64,000 nt of DNA from Clostridia bacterium (GTDB taxonomy: Bacteria > Bacillota_A > Clostridia > Oscillospirales > CAG-272), in NCBI GenBank assembly GCA_017468115.1, contig JAFUJS010000019.1, positions 1 through 64,000 on the forward strand, given 5' to 3'. Positions within the stretch are counted from its first letter, which is position 1. Each line of letters opens with the position of its first letter. The notes beneath the pieces are model-generated. The model saw only the letters and a list, made by a program, of their open reading frames with translations, was not told the DNA's origin and did no database searches. Of the stretch, positions 25,422 through 35,730 are shown piece by piece. The translations under genes and the position numbers were made by a program.

Positions 25422-26552
25422 TCATTTTTTGAACTTCTTAAAGAAGCTTGTTTTCTTGGAAAGGTTCTTCTCTCCACAGCTTTCGCCAAATTTTCTAAGT
25501 AAATTCTTTTGCTCGTCAGTTAGGTTCTTTGGAGTTTCAACAACCACCTTAACGTAAAGGTTGCCCTTTCTGCCGGAGCGCGGGGAAATAATGCCCTTTT
25601 GTCTGATTGTCAAAACGGTGCCTGTCTGTGTGCCCTCGGGAATTTCATAATCCATCTCGCCCTCAAGGGTTGGGATTTTTACTGTTGCGCCAAGAGCCGC
25701 CTCGGAGAAGGAGATTGGAAGCTCACAATAAATATCAAAGCCATCACGCTCAAAAATCTTATGCGGAGACACAGAAACCTGTACATAAAGGTCGCCTGTA
25801 TATCCACCGTTGATGCCTGCATTTCCCTGACCGGAGAGCTGTACCCTCTGACCGTGGTCAATGCCTGCGGGAATATTTACATTAAGCTTTTTATTTACCT
25901 TAATTCTGCCCTTGCCGTTACAGTTGGCACAAGGCTTCTTTATCTTCTTACCCTTGCCGTTACACTCGGAGCAGGGACGGGTTGTTTGGGAAATGCCAAA
26001 CATTGTTCTCTGCTGAACTGATACATAGCCTCTGCCCTGACAGGCGGAGCATTTCTCCATTTCTGTGCCGTTATGGGCACCTGTTCCGGAGCAATCGCCA
26101 CATTTTTCAATTCTTGAATACTTGATTTCCTTTTTACAGCCGAAAACAGCCTCCTCAAAGGTCAGCTCCAGCTTATAAACCAAGTCCTCGCCGTCCTGTG
26201 GTGCGTTTGCGCTTGAGCCTGATGACCTGCCACCGCCAAAGATTGACGAGAATATGTCTCCCATATCGAAGCCACCGAAGTCAAAGCCGCCAAAGCCGCC
26301 TCCGCCGTAGCCACCGCCACCCTGCTCAAAGGCTGCATGTCCGAATTGGTCGTACTGCGCCTTCTTTTCCGGGTCGGAAAGAATGGCATATGCCTCGTTA
26401 ACCTCTTTGAACTTCTTTTCCGCCTCACTATCTCCGGGGTTCATATCCGGGTGGTACTTCTTTGCCATTTGGCGATATGCCTTTTTGATTTCGTCAGCAC
26501 CGGCGCCCTTATCTATGCCAAGGGTTTCATAATAATCCTGTTTGTCTGCCAT
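25422..26552 (-). CDS. dnaJ: Chaperone DnaJ
   Basis: A 376-residue type I J-protein that delivers substrates to DnaK and stimulates its ATPase. The J domain (1-70) has the HPD motif at residues 34-36; a Gly/Phe-rich linker follows (about 75-110, [18 protein letters not shown]). The four zinc-finger repeats are complete: [24 protein letters not shown] and CANCNGKG. The C-terminal substrate-binding domains follow. It lies 66 bases after dnaK, with a strong hairpin between them, and touches prmA. Confidence 0.97.
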   Translation of the reverse strand: MADKQDYYETLGIDKGAGADEIKKAYRQMAKKYHPDMNPGDSEAEKKFKEVNEAYAILSDPEKKAQYDQFGHAAFEQGGGGYGGGGFGGFDFGGFDMGDIFSSIFGGGRSSGSSANAPQDGEDLVYKLELTFEEAVFGCKKEIKYSRIEKCGDCSGTGAHNGTEMEKCSACQGRGYVSVQQRTMFGISQTTRPCSECNGKGKKIKKPCANCNGKGRIKVNKKLNVNIPAGIDHGQRVQLSGQGNAGINGGYTGDLYVQVSVSPHKIFERDGFDIYCELPISFSEAALGATVKIPTLEGEMDYEIPEGTQTGTVLTIRQKGIISPRSGRKGNLYVKVVVETPKNLTDEQKNLLRKFGESCGEKNLSKKTSFFKKFKK

Positions 26553-26580
26553 ATGTCCTACCTATCTAAAACCCCAATTA

Positions 26581-26606
26581 GGACTGCCGAAAAATCGGCA
26601 GTCCTA
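26581..26606 (-). promoter_or_regulatory. Intercistronic hairpin between dnaK and dnaJ
   Basis: A perfect 11-bp stem, AGGACTGCCGA (26581-26591) / TCGGCAGTCCT (26596-26606), with an AAAA loop and no T run on the minus strand. It is more likely an mRNA stability or processing element, or a partial attenuator, than a full terminator. Confidence 0.6.
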
Positions 26607-26618
26607 AGGGTATTTATC

Positions 26619-28460
<1,842 letters not shown>

Positions 28461-28476
28461 TTAAAAATTTACTAAA

Positions 28477-28977
28477 TTAGTTTGCAACCTTAACCATTGC
28501 ATATCTTATAACTCTATCCTTAAGGATGTAGCCCTTTTGGAAAACCTCAACAATTTCGCCCTCGCCATAAGCCTCATCGTCAATATGCATTACTGCATTG
28601 TGAAGATTAGGGTCAAAGGTCTTTGCCTCAATTTCGGTAACACCCATCTTTTCAAGAGTTTGATGAACTGAGTTAACTATAAGCTTAAGTCCGTCCATAA
28701 AGCTTGCCTCTCCCTCCAGGGTGATAACTCTGTCGATGTTATCAATTACAGGTAAAAGCTGCTTTACGCAGTCTATATAAGCATCCGAGTAGATTGAATC
28801 CCTTTCCTTAGCTGTGCGCTTACGGAAGTTGTCGTATTCAGCAAGGACTCTTAGGTATTTATCCTCTTCCTCCTTGTGCTTTTCCTCCAGCACCTTGATT
28901 TTCTCAAGCGCCTCGGTAAGCTCCTTGTTTTCAACCACGTCCTCGGTCTTTTCTGTTTTCTTTTTCTTTTCTGCCAT
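28477..28977 (-). CDS. grpE: Nucleotide exchange factor GrpE
   Basis: A 166-residue GrpE, which releases ADP from DnaK. The N-terminal third is a charged coiled coil (KKKTEKTEDVVENKEL). The conserved core reads YLRVLAEYDNFRKRTAKERD (about 63-82) and the beta domain ends VFQKGYILKDRVIRYAMVKV. It begins 2 bases after the hrcA stop codon and is 37 bases before dnaK. Confidence 0.97.
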   Translation of the reverse strand: MAEKKKKTEKTEDVVENKELTEALEKIKVLEEKHKEEEDKYLRVLAEYDNFRKRTAKERDSIYSDAYIDCVKQLLPVIDNIDRVITLEGEASFMDGLKLIVNSVHQTLEKMGVTEIEAKTFDPNLHNAVMHIDDEAYGEGEIVEVFQKGYILKDRVIRYAMVKVAN

Positions 28978-28979
28978 TT

Positions 28980-30077
28980 TTATTCTTCGCCTTCCTCGCC
29001 CGGTAAAGCCTTAATGTCAGACAGGCGGTTTATTTCCTCGGACAGCTGGTCGATGGTCTTTAGAACCTTTGAATAGTCCATTCTGCAAGGACCGATAATG
29101 CCGATTGCGCCGATTGTCTTGCCATTTAGCTTTAGGTTTTTATATATCAGGGTTGAGTCGTCCATAATCTTAACCATATTTTCAGAGCCGATGAAGATTT
29201 TTGTTTCATCATCGCTTTGGTCGATTGTGCTGACTGCCCTTATGATATCATCCTTTTGCTCGATTGTGGAAATCAGCTTTTGGAGCTTGTCAAGGTCCTT
29301 ATATTCAGGATACTCTAAAAGCCTGTTTACTCCCTCGAACTTTATGTCTGCACCCATTTCATTCATAGTTTCATAAATGCTTTTTACAGTTATGGAAATT
29401 ATGCTTGAGCAAAGGGTTTTATCCTCGCCTGAAAGTGCTTCAAGCCCGGACTCCATATTCATAATTACTGAAATGTTTATGTCGTTTAGCAAAAGCCCCG
29501 AAAGACACTCATTGAGCACCTTGGAAAGACAGGTAATAACATTTTGGTTTACCTCAAAGGGTGCCTTAATGTTTTTTGTCTTTACTGTGTCTACGCCAGA
29601 GGCTATCATAATAATAAGGAAGGAATTTTTGTCAAGATAAACCGCCTCGTACCTCTTTATGGTAATGCTGGACGGTCTTGGTCTTAGAGAAAGCGCTGTG
29701 TAGTTTGTCATTGCTGAGGCAACCTTTGTGGCATTCTCCAAAATCTTATCAATCTCCGACATTTTTACAGAGAGCATTTTTTTTAGCTCCCCTGCTTCCT
29801 TACTGGTTGTGTTGTATTCAGCCACAAGATAGTCAACATAGAACCTATATCCCAGCTCAGAGGGGACTCTGCCGGCTGAGGTATGGGGCTGCTCTAGGAA
29901 GCCAAGCGCCTCAAGCTCCGCCATTTCGTTTCTTATGGTTGCAGAGGAATATGGAATATTTGCCTCTTGCATAAGGTACTTAGAGCCAACAGGCTCACCA
30001 AGCTTTATATGCGCCTCGATAATTGATTTTAGTATTAGCTTTTTTCTATCACTAAGCTCATTTACATCGAATTCCAT
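28980..30077 (-). CDS. hrcA: Heat-inducible transcription repressor HrcA
   Basis: A 365-residue HrcA, the repressor that binds CIRCE and keeps heat-shock genes off until chaperones are titrated. The N-terminal winged helix (ELSDRKKLILKSIIEAHIKL, then PYSSATIRNEMAELEALGFL) is followed by a GAF-like domain. I chose the ATG at 30077 (MEFDV) because AAAGGAGGG lies just upstream; a longer reading to 30101 would start inside the operator. First gene of the operon with grpE, dnaK, dnaJ and prmA, preceded by a promoter and CIRCE, so it regulates itself. Confidence 0.96.
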   Translation of the reverse strand: MEFDVNELSDRKKLILKSIIEAHIKLGEPVGSKYLMQEANIPYSSATIRNEMAELEALGFLEQPHTSAGRVPSELGYRFYVDYLVAEYNTTSKEAGELKKMLSVKMSEIDKILENATKVASAMTNYTALSLRPRPSSITIKRYEAVYLDKNSFLIIMIASGVDTVKTKNIKAPFEVNQNVITCLSKVLNECLSGLLLNDINISVIMNMESGLEALSGEDKTLCSSIISITVKSIYETMNEMGADIKFEGVNRLLEYPEYKDLDKLQKLISTIEQKDDIIRAVSTIDQSDDETKIFIGSENMVKIMDDSTLIYKNLKLNGKTIGAIGIIGPCRMDYSKVLKTIDQLSEEINRLSDIKALPGEEGEE

Positions 30078-30094
30078 TTTGCCCTCCTTTTGTT

Positions 30095-30121
30095 TTAGCA
30101 CTCTTTTTGCCCGATTGCTAA
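30095..30121 (-). promoter_or_regulatory. CIRCE operator
   Basis: TTAGCACTC (30095-30103), nine bases, GATTGCTAA (30113-30121): the HrcA operator with one mismatch in the right arm. It covers the predicted transcription start and leader of hrcA. Confidence 0.92.
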
Positions 30122-30132
30122 TCTCTATGAAT

Positions 30133-30161
30133 AATATAGCACTTTAATGTGGTTTTGTCAA
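30133..30161 (-). promoter_or_regulatory. Sigma-A promoter of the hrcA operon
   Basis: TTGACA (30161-30156), 17-base spacer, TATATT (30138-30133), immediately upstream of CIRCE. Confidence 0.88.
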
Positions 30162-30189
30162 GGGTTTTATGTGAAAATTTCGTGATTTT

Positions 30190-30216
30190 TTAGCAAACTT
30201 TTATTTTGAGTGCTTA
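30190..30216 (-). promoter_or_regulatory. Second, degenerate CIRCE-like site
   Basis: TTAGCAAAC (30190-30198), exactly nine bases, GAGTGCTTA (30208-30216). It keeps the spacing and most bases of CIRCE and lies upstream of the promoter. Confidence 0.45.
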
Positions 30217-30307
30217 ACACTATTTTTATGCCGAAAAGCCTTGTTTTATGCTACATATATTAATTAATAGGAAGAGTTTTTGGCACTCGTTTGATTTTTG
30301 TGCTAAA

Positions 30308-30335
30308 AAATCCCGAGGAATTACCCTCGGGATTT
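30308..30335 (-). terminator. Terminator of the glycoside hydrolase gene
   Basis: Perfect stem AAATCCCGAGG (30308-30318) / CCTCGGGATTT (30325-30335), followed on the minus strand by a T run. Confidence 0.88.
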
Positions 30336-30348
30336 AATTTTGATTTAA

Positions 30349-33111
30349 TTATTCAACTACGATGTAGCGTGGAACCTCAGTTGCTGTTACAGTAACATAA
30401 CCATCAACAACCTCAAGCTCTGTAAAGGTTCTACCCTTTTCCTCGCACTGGCTTGGAAGGATATCCTTATAAACAGCCTCAACAAGTGTTGCCTTTTCAA
30501 CATCGCCAACGTAAATCTTGAAGTTTTCAACTACTGTATCGTTGGAGGTTGGGCACCAGAATGCGTAACCGCAGTCGCCTGCCTCGTTACCATATTGATA
30601 TACCCAAACATCGTCTCTACCTGTTGCAAGCTCTCTCTCAAATCTCATATGACCGAGAGTTTCCTTTAGTGCCCAAAGCATAAAGTATGCGTCCTTAGCC
30701 ATCATGCTACGGTCCTTTAAGCCTTCAGCAGCAGGAGTTGTTCTGTCGGAAAGGAGCACCCACTTTGTTGTGTCCTTGCCGTCCTCGCCTGTAACGGTGA
30801 TCTCGATGCACTTGTCGCCATTTGCATCAATGTAAACCTTCTTCTCGTCCTCTGTGTACTCGCTGTAGTAAATACCACATGTACCATACTTACCGGAAGC
30901 TGTTACCTCGTATGTGTCAACGTCCTCGCACATGTACATTGTTGCTTTGTCCATACCAAGGGCGGACATAATAATGTAAGCACGAGTTAGCCACATACCC
31001 TGAATTTCACGTGATCTTTCAACTCTACCAAGTGGTGTGTCCTCATATGTACCATATGCGTGTGCACTTGTAGGTGTTTCGTAGGATTGGTTTGTATCCC
31101 AACCGAACTCAGTAATCCAAACCTCAACGTCAGGATAGTACTTATCTCTGTACTCAAGCATACCTCTTAGAGCATCTGCAAGTCCCCATTCCTCAGGAGA
31201 AACGCCGACTGTGATGTTTTGACCGTTCATTGTAAAGGTCTTACCGAAGTATGTGTGGAAGTTGAAGGCATCCATAGCGATGCATCCGTCTGTTCTGTTA
31301 GCTCTCATCCAATATACCATACTGGAGATATATCTGTTACCGATACCTGCAAGACCTGCCATAGCAATCTTCATATCAGGGTCAGCATTCTTACCGCCGA
31401 ATGGGTATGAGAAGGAGTTAGGATTGTATACATCAGCAAGGAGTGTTCTCTGGTGTCCGTCATATGCAGCAGACTGAAGTGCAGCAAGCTGATATGGTGT
31501 AGCACCTGCGGAGTCCTCACCGTTTGGCTCGTTACCAACCTCAATCCACTTGATTTGGTCACGGCCGATTGTTCCACCTGACGGAAGGTCAGAGTGGATT
31601 AATGCGTTTTCAAGAAGGTAACCCATCTTACTGCTACCATAACGTGCTGAGTACTGGTAAAGCAGGTCAGCAATCGCTGCGTAGCTTTGTGGGTCGTATT
31701 TTTCATCCCAAGTTGCAATTGTTGTGCTAAGCTTACCCTCCTCATAATCATATCTTCTTGCCGGGCTGGAGCCGTCGTTCCACTGCAAGCAAGGAATGAT
31801 AAGAAGGTCTGCTGCGGAATATTCTGCGTATGCTGTATCAAAGTTACCAACAACTGTGTTAGCAAGCTTTGTTGATTTATTTGGGAAGGAGGAGTTAGAG
31901 TAAGACCAACCAACGTTGTGATATTCACGAACTACGTATGTGCAGGAGAGCTGCTCAATTGTACAGTTACCGCCACCGCCTGCAACGAAGCCACATTGAC
32001 CCATCATCTCGCCGAGAAGTGGGAGCTTGTGAACTGTTTCGCCAATTATAGAATCGGAGTTCTCGCTGGTTTGGTAACCGTAAATGAGAACCTCCTTTGG
32101 AGCGCCACCGTCAACAAAGGCGATTTGAATGTATCTTGCCTCTGCGCCGATTTCAATCTTGTTCCACGCTTGGTCAGTAAGCTCTTCCTCAGTTAAGAAG
32201 ATTTCGCCATCCCAAGCGTCCGGTGTCTGGAAGTCTGCTGCATGCTCAGACCAACGAACAGTAACGTCGTTTCTAATATCAAATGAAACACCCGCCTCGT
32301 TTTCTGTCTTGCCGTAGTAGTCTACCTCAGTAATGAATGTTGAATAGTAAAGGTATACACAATCAACATAGTGATTGAACTCAAGGTCAACTATTGGAGC
32401 AATTGTTGTACCGAATCTTTCATGGCCCCCATCCTCAGCTACTGTGTGGTTGTGGTGAGCATAACCGCCCGGATAGTAGAAACGGTCAATGCCGTTTTCC
32501 GGAATTCTCCAAATGTCGTCATTGTATGGGTCACCAACAACATCGTTCTCGTCAAAGAGTGGTGTTGCGTCCTTGATAACCTCACCAAGATAGATAGAGT
32601 CTACTCTTGATGTATCAACCTCGATAACCTCAATACCGCCGGCACGAACAGAGTCAACAACGCTGTTGTGAGTGCCGTTATTTACTCTTACTGCAATATA
32701 AACCTTGTCGTCAGGACCGGCTGTAATGCCGTCAAGCTTAGCTGTCTTAACCTCGCTTGCACCAAGAACGTTTACGTCAATCTTGGTAGCCTTTTCAAAG
32801 TTTGCCTCAGTAATTTCCTTTGCGCTGTATCTGATGTCATATGTAAGATTCTCGCCAAGAGCATTGAACTTGATGGTAACGTAATCATTACCAATCTCGC
32901 TAATTCTTACATACTTAACAACAGGAACCGCTGTACCTGTTGGTAGCGCAACGTCAGTACCGTTAGGTGGAAGTACACCTGTACCGCCGTTTCCGCTTTC
33001 TGTACCTGTATCTACCGGGTCACCGGTGTTATTACAGGAGCAGGCTGAAATGATGGGTACGATTAAAAGTAAAAGCACAACTAATAGTACCGCAAGCCAT
33101 TTTGTCTTCAT
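30349..33111 (-). CDS. Secreted glycoside hydrolase lipoprotein, clan GH-A type
   Basis: A 920-residue lipoprotein. Residues 1-25 are a signal peptide ending IISAC (lipobox), then a Gly/Thr linker. An FN3-like beta domain (about 65-160) and a region resembling a carbohydrate-binding jelly roll (about 170-340) precede the catalytic region. That region contains IKWIEVGNEPNG (Glu about 528, acid/base candidate) and VEVWITEFGWDTN (Glu about 668, nucleophile candidate), the spacing of two glutamates on strands 4 and 7 of a GH-A barrel. The enzyme family (GH39-, GH5- or GH30-like) cannot be told by eye. It should cut polysaccharide outside the cell. It has its own promoter and terminator, and no transporter genes adjoin it. 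Confidence 0.75.
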   Translation of the reverse strand: MKTKWLAVLLVVLLLLIVPIISACSCNNTGDPVDTGTESGNGGTGVLPPNGTDVALPTGTAVPVVKYVRISEIGNDYVTIKFNALGENLTYDIRYSAKEITEANFEKATKIDVNVLGASEVKTAKLDGITAGPDDKVYIAVRVNNGTHNSVVDSVRAGGIEVIEVDTSRVDSIYLGEVIKDATPLFDENDVVGDPYNDDIWRIPENGIDRFYYPGGYAHHNHTVAEDGGHERFGTTIAPIVDLEFNHYVDCVYLYYSTFITEVDYYGKTENEAGVSFDIRNDVTVRWSEHAADFQTPDAWDGEIFLTEEELTDQAWNKIEIGAEARYIQIAFVDGGAPKEVLIYGYQTSENSDSIIGETVHKLPLLGEMMGQCGFVAGGGGNCTIEQLSCTYVVREYHNVGWSYSNSSFPNKSTKLANTVVGNFDTAYAEYSAADLLIIPCLQWNDGSSPARRYDYEEGKLSTTIATWDEKYDPQSYAAIADLLYQYSARYGSSKMGYLLENALIHSDLPSGGTIGRDQIKWIEVGNEPNGEDSAGATPYQLAALQSAAYDGHQRTLLADVYNPNSFSYPFGGKNADPDMKIAMAGLAGIGNRYISSMVYWMRANRTDGCIAMDAFNFHTYFGKTFTMNGQNITVGVSPEEWGLADALRGMLEYRDKYYPDVEVWITEFGWDTNQSYETPTSAHAYGTYEDTPLGRVERSREIQGMWLTRAYIIMSALGMDKATMYMCEDVDTYEVTASGKYGTCGIYYSEYTEDEKKVYIDANGDKCIEITVTGEDGKDTTKWVLLSDRTTPAAEGLKDRSMMAKDAYFMLWALKETLGHMRFERELATGRDDVWVYQYGNEAGDCGYAFWCPTSNDTVVENFKIYVGDVEKATLVEAVYKDILPSQCEEKGRTFTELEVVDGYVTVTATEVPRYIVVE

Positions 33112-33136
33112 TTCTTTTCCTCCGAAATTGTTTTAA

Positions 33137-33261
33137 GCACACAAATCTATATATATTTAGAGATTTATACACGATTATATATTACAACAATTTAGGGTTT
33201 TTGTCAAGTTAATTTATACTTTTTTAACAAAAACGAGGAGCCAAAAAATAGATTTGTGCAC
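33137..33261. repeat. Inverted repeats flanking the hydrolase promoter
   Basis: CACAAATCTAT (33140-33150) and its exact complement ATAGATTTGTG (33248-33258) flank the promoter, with partial matching beyond. They may be operator halves of a looping repressor. Confidence 0.4.
33179..33207 (-). promoter_or_regulatory. Sigma-A promoter of the hydrolase gene
   Basis: TTGACA (33207-33202), 17-base spacer, TAATAT (33184-33179). The leader to the start codon is about 60 bases. Confidence 0.75.
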
Positions 33262-33338
33262 ATTTTAACAAAAATCTATTTTTATTTTTGGCAAAAAATT
33301 AAAAATTTTATTTATTTTGCACAAAGCCCCATTTTGCT

Positions 33339-33998
33339 CTATTGGGCAGGGGCAGGCTCATCGGTGGGTGGCGTAGGCTCATCGGCAGGTGGCGCAGGTT
33401 CGTCGGTAGGCGGTGCCGGCTCATCGGTAGGTGGCGCAGGCTCATCGCTGGGTGGGGGCGGTATGGGGGTTTGAGAATAAAGCGGCTCAAAGCAATCTAT
33501 TGCGTATCTTGTGTCGTACCTGACCCCAAGAATGTGAATAACGCGCAGGTTTTTATAAGTATACGAGGAAAGGGGTCTGTCCAGCGCATCGTTCGAGTTG
33601 GCGCAAATGAAGATTTCGTCCTCTGTGATTTCGGTAATTACAAGGGTGTGGTAGAAATTGTCCTCTTCGTTTTGCAGCTGTATCAAATCTCCCACCTCTG
33701 CGCCCTCAAGTGTGCTCTCCTCTCCGAAGGGTCCTAAGCCCTGATTGGTGGTAAAAAAGTCATAGAAGAAATCAACACCGGTCCATGATGCGCTGCGTCG
33801 GTTCAGCGACAGATAATACCAGCCATAAATGGGCGTAAAATTCATTGTGCAGCTCCCTGCAAGCACGCACTGTGAGGCAAAATTAGTGCAGTTGCCTCCT
33901 ATGCCCTCGAAGGTGTAAAAAATAGGGTTTCTTTGCAGGGCGAATTTTCTTGCATATTCAACCACCCTGCCACGGTTATAGTCTTTTGTAGCTATCAT
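33339..33998 (-). CDS. Amidase-like (Amidase_6) protein with proline-rich tail
   Basis: A 219-residue protein. Residues 1-165 match the putative amidase domain PF12671: YNRGRVVEYARKFALQRNP, then GIGGNCTNFASQCVLAG with the candidate catalytic Cys, WYYLSLNRRSASWTGV, GDLIQLQ and a later FYHTLVITE with a candidate His. The tail is five copies of a PAPPTDE-like unit. No signal peptide is visible, although family members are commonly linked to spores or cell wall. It has a GGAGAG site before the ATG and is divergent from the phosphate transporter gene, 58 bases away. Confidence 0.75.
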   Translation of the reverse strand: MIATKDYNRGRVVEYARKFALQRNPIFYTFEGIGGNCTNFASQCVLAGSCTMNFTPIYGWYYLSLNRRSASWTGVDFFYDFFTTNQGLGPFGEESTLEGAEVGDLIQLQNEEDNFYHTLVITEITEDEIFICANSNDALDRPLSSYTYKNLRVIHILGVRYDTRYAIDCFEPLYSQTPIPPPPSDEPAPPTDEPAPPTDEPAPPADEPTPPTDEPAPAQ

Positions 33999-34056
33999 AT
34001 CTTTCTCTCCTTTTTAATATATTTTATGAGAAGCTTTTTTCTTTTGTGAGGTTTTT

Positions 34057-35031
34057 GTGCAGATAGATAGTAGTTTGACCTATGCTTTAGTTATTTTTTT
34101 AATCCTTGGGGTGGTTTTGGTAAACGGGGCGACAGATGCGCCAAATGCCATTTCCTCGGCAGTATCCACAAGGGCGCTTAAAATGTGGCAGGCGTGCCTT
34201 ATTTGCGGTGTGTGCAATTTTGCAAGCGTTATTTTGTTCTGTGTTTTTTCTCACGAGGTAGCAGACACGGTTTTTTCGTTAGTGGAGTTTAAAACAGAGA
34301 GTGGGGCGCTTATTGCCATACTTTCCACAATGATAACCACAATTCTGTTTGGTGTGGTAACAAGCCGACTTGGTATGCCCTCAAGCGAAAGCCACGCAAT
34401 GCTTTCTTCTCTTTTTGGCGCATCCTTTCTTTTTGGCAACAAAAGCATCTTAGGCGGACTTGGCAAAATAATTCTTTATGCCGTGCTTTCCTGCGTTTTA
34501 GCATTTTTGGTGTCCTTGCTTTTTTCCTTACTGCTTAAAAAGCATCGCTTTAGGAGCAAGGCGTGGCTTATACTCTCCACCGCCCTAATTTCGGCAATGC
34601 ACGGCGCACAGGACGGGCAAAAGCTGGTAGGAATTATGCTGCTTTTTATGGTAAAGTCGTACACTCCTCCCCACTTTTTCAACAAATATGTGGTAATCTT
34701 GCTTGTTGCGCTTTTTATGCTTTTAGGCTCTCTTATTTGCGGCAAAAGGATTATACAGTCCTTGGGGGAAAACACAATCAAGCTGGACATTCACACAGGG
34801 CTTGTGTCGGACCTCGGTGGCTTTTTGACACTTGTACTATGCTCCCTTTTGGGTATGCCGATAAGCACAGGAAATGTAAAGACCTTTTCCTTAATCGGAA
34901 CTGCACTTGCCGAGGGTAAGGGTGTAAACAAAAAAACAGTAGCCGGAGTTATAATAACATCCATAGCTACTGTTCCTGTTTGCTTTATATTCAGCCTTGT
35001 CTTAACCAAGCTTTTTTGTTATTTTTTGTAG
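34057..35031 (+). CDS. PiT family inorganic phosphate transporter
   Basis: A 324-residue integral membrane protein of the PiT/PHO4 family, which imports phosphate with a cation. The duplicated signatures are visible: VNGATDAPNAISSAVSTRAL near residue 22, and GMPISTGNVKTFSLIG near 268. About ten hydrophobic segments are present, with SRLGMPSSESHAMLSSLFGA (about 103-122) and ISAMHGAQDGQKLVGIMLL (about 178-196) between them. The start is GTG at 34057 with GTGAGG upstream. No PhoU-like partner gene adjoins it. It is convergent with the pseudouridine synthase gene, with 3 bases between stop codons. Confidence 0.88.
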   Translation: MQIDSSLTYALVIFLILGVVLVNGATDAPNAISSAVSTRALKMWQACLICGVCNFASVILFCVFSHEVADTVFSLVEFKTESGALIAILSTMITTILFGVVTSRLGMPSSESHAMLSSLFGASFLFGNKSILGGLGKIILYAVLSCVLAFLVSLLFSLLLKKHRFRSKAWLILSTALISAMHGAQDGQKLVGIMLLFMVKSYTPPHFFNKYVVILLVALFMLLGSLICGKRIIQSLGENTIKLDIHTGLVSDLGGFLTLVLCSLLGMPISTGNVKTFSLIGTALAEGKGVNKKTVAGVIITSIATVPVCFIFSLVLTKLFCYFL

Positions 35032-35034
35032 ACT

Positions 35035-35682
35035 TTATCGACACGTGTCCCACTTTTTTATATATTCAAAGCTTTCCCACACCTTGCCGCTCGGCTTCGA
35101 ATACAGTTCTATTTTTTCCTTGGTTTTAGGATGTGTCAAGGAAAGATAAAAGGAGTGTAGTGCAATTTTGTCGTTATCCTTAGCGCCATATTTGCCGTCG
35201 CCATAAAGCGCAAAGCCTCGGCTTGCCAGCTGTACTCTGATTTGATGTGTCCTGCCCGTATACAGGGCTATCTCTACAAGGTTAAGTCCGTCCCTATTTT
35301 CTAATACACTATAGTCAAGCAGGGCTTCCTTACTGCCCCTTCTTTTGGTGTCAACCACAAAGGATTTGTTTTTGAGCCTGTCGTGAAACAGGTAGTCACT
35401 CATTGTGCCACGACCCGAAAGCTCTCCGTGGCAGATACACAGATATTTTTTTACTACCTCTTTGTTAAGAATTTCCTTTGACAAAAATGCGGCGCTTTCT
35501 TTGGTTCTTGCATATACAATCAAGCCTGTTGTTTGTGTATCAAGGCGGTGCACAGGGTATATTTCCCCACCCAAAATTTCTCTTAGCATTTGGGGAAGGC
35601 ACCCGTCCTTACCATCCTGCGAGGACACGCCATAATGCTTGTCTACTATTACAATTTGCTCGTCACTATATAATATTTCCAT
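35035..35682 (-). CDS. RluA-type RNA pseudouridine synthase
   Basis: A 215-residue single-domain pseudouridine synthase of the RluA family, acting on rRNA or tRNA. The catalytic motif is VHRLDTQTTGLIVYAR with the active Asp at about residue 48, followed by YTGRTHQIRVQLASRGFAL. It has no N-terminal S4 domain, so it belongs to the short RluA/YqcB-like group and its target base cannot be predicted. The short spacing (about 48 bases) suggests partial read-through from gpmI, past a hairpin. Confidence 0.9.
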   Translation of the reverse strand: MEILYSDEQIVIVDKHYGVSSQDGKDGCLPQMLREILGGEIYPVHRLDTQTTGLIVYARTKESAAFLSKEILNKEVVKKYLCICHGELSGRGTMSDYLFHDRLKNKSFVVDTKRRGSKEALLDYSVLENRDGLNLVEIALYTGRTHQIRVQLASRGFALYGDGKYGAKDNDKIALHSFYLSLTHPKTKEKIELYSKPSGKVWESFEYIKKWDTCR

Positions 35683-35700
35683 AAAATTCCTTATATTAAA

Positions 35701-35727
35701 GGGCTGACAGTTTGCCAGCCCTCTTTT
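35701..35727. terminator. Hairpin between gpmI and the pseudouridine synthase gene
   Basis: GGGCTG (35701-35706) / CAGCCC (35716-35721). The T run (CTCTTTTTTA) is on the plus strand; on the minus strand it is short, so termination after gpmI may be partial. Confidence 0.55.
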
Positions 35728-35730
35728 TTA

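Noticed and set aside
33342..33737. A Gly/Arg-rich plus-strand frame
   Set aside because: Antisense of the proline-rich repeats of the amidase-like gene.
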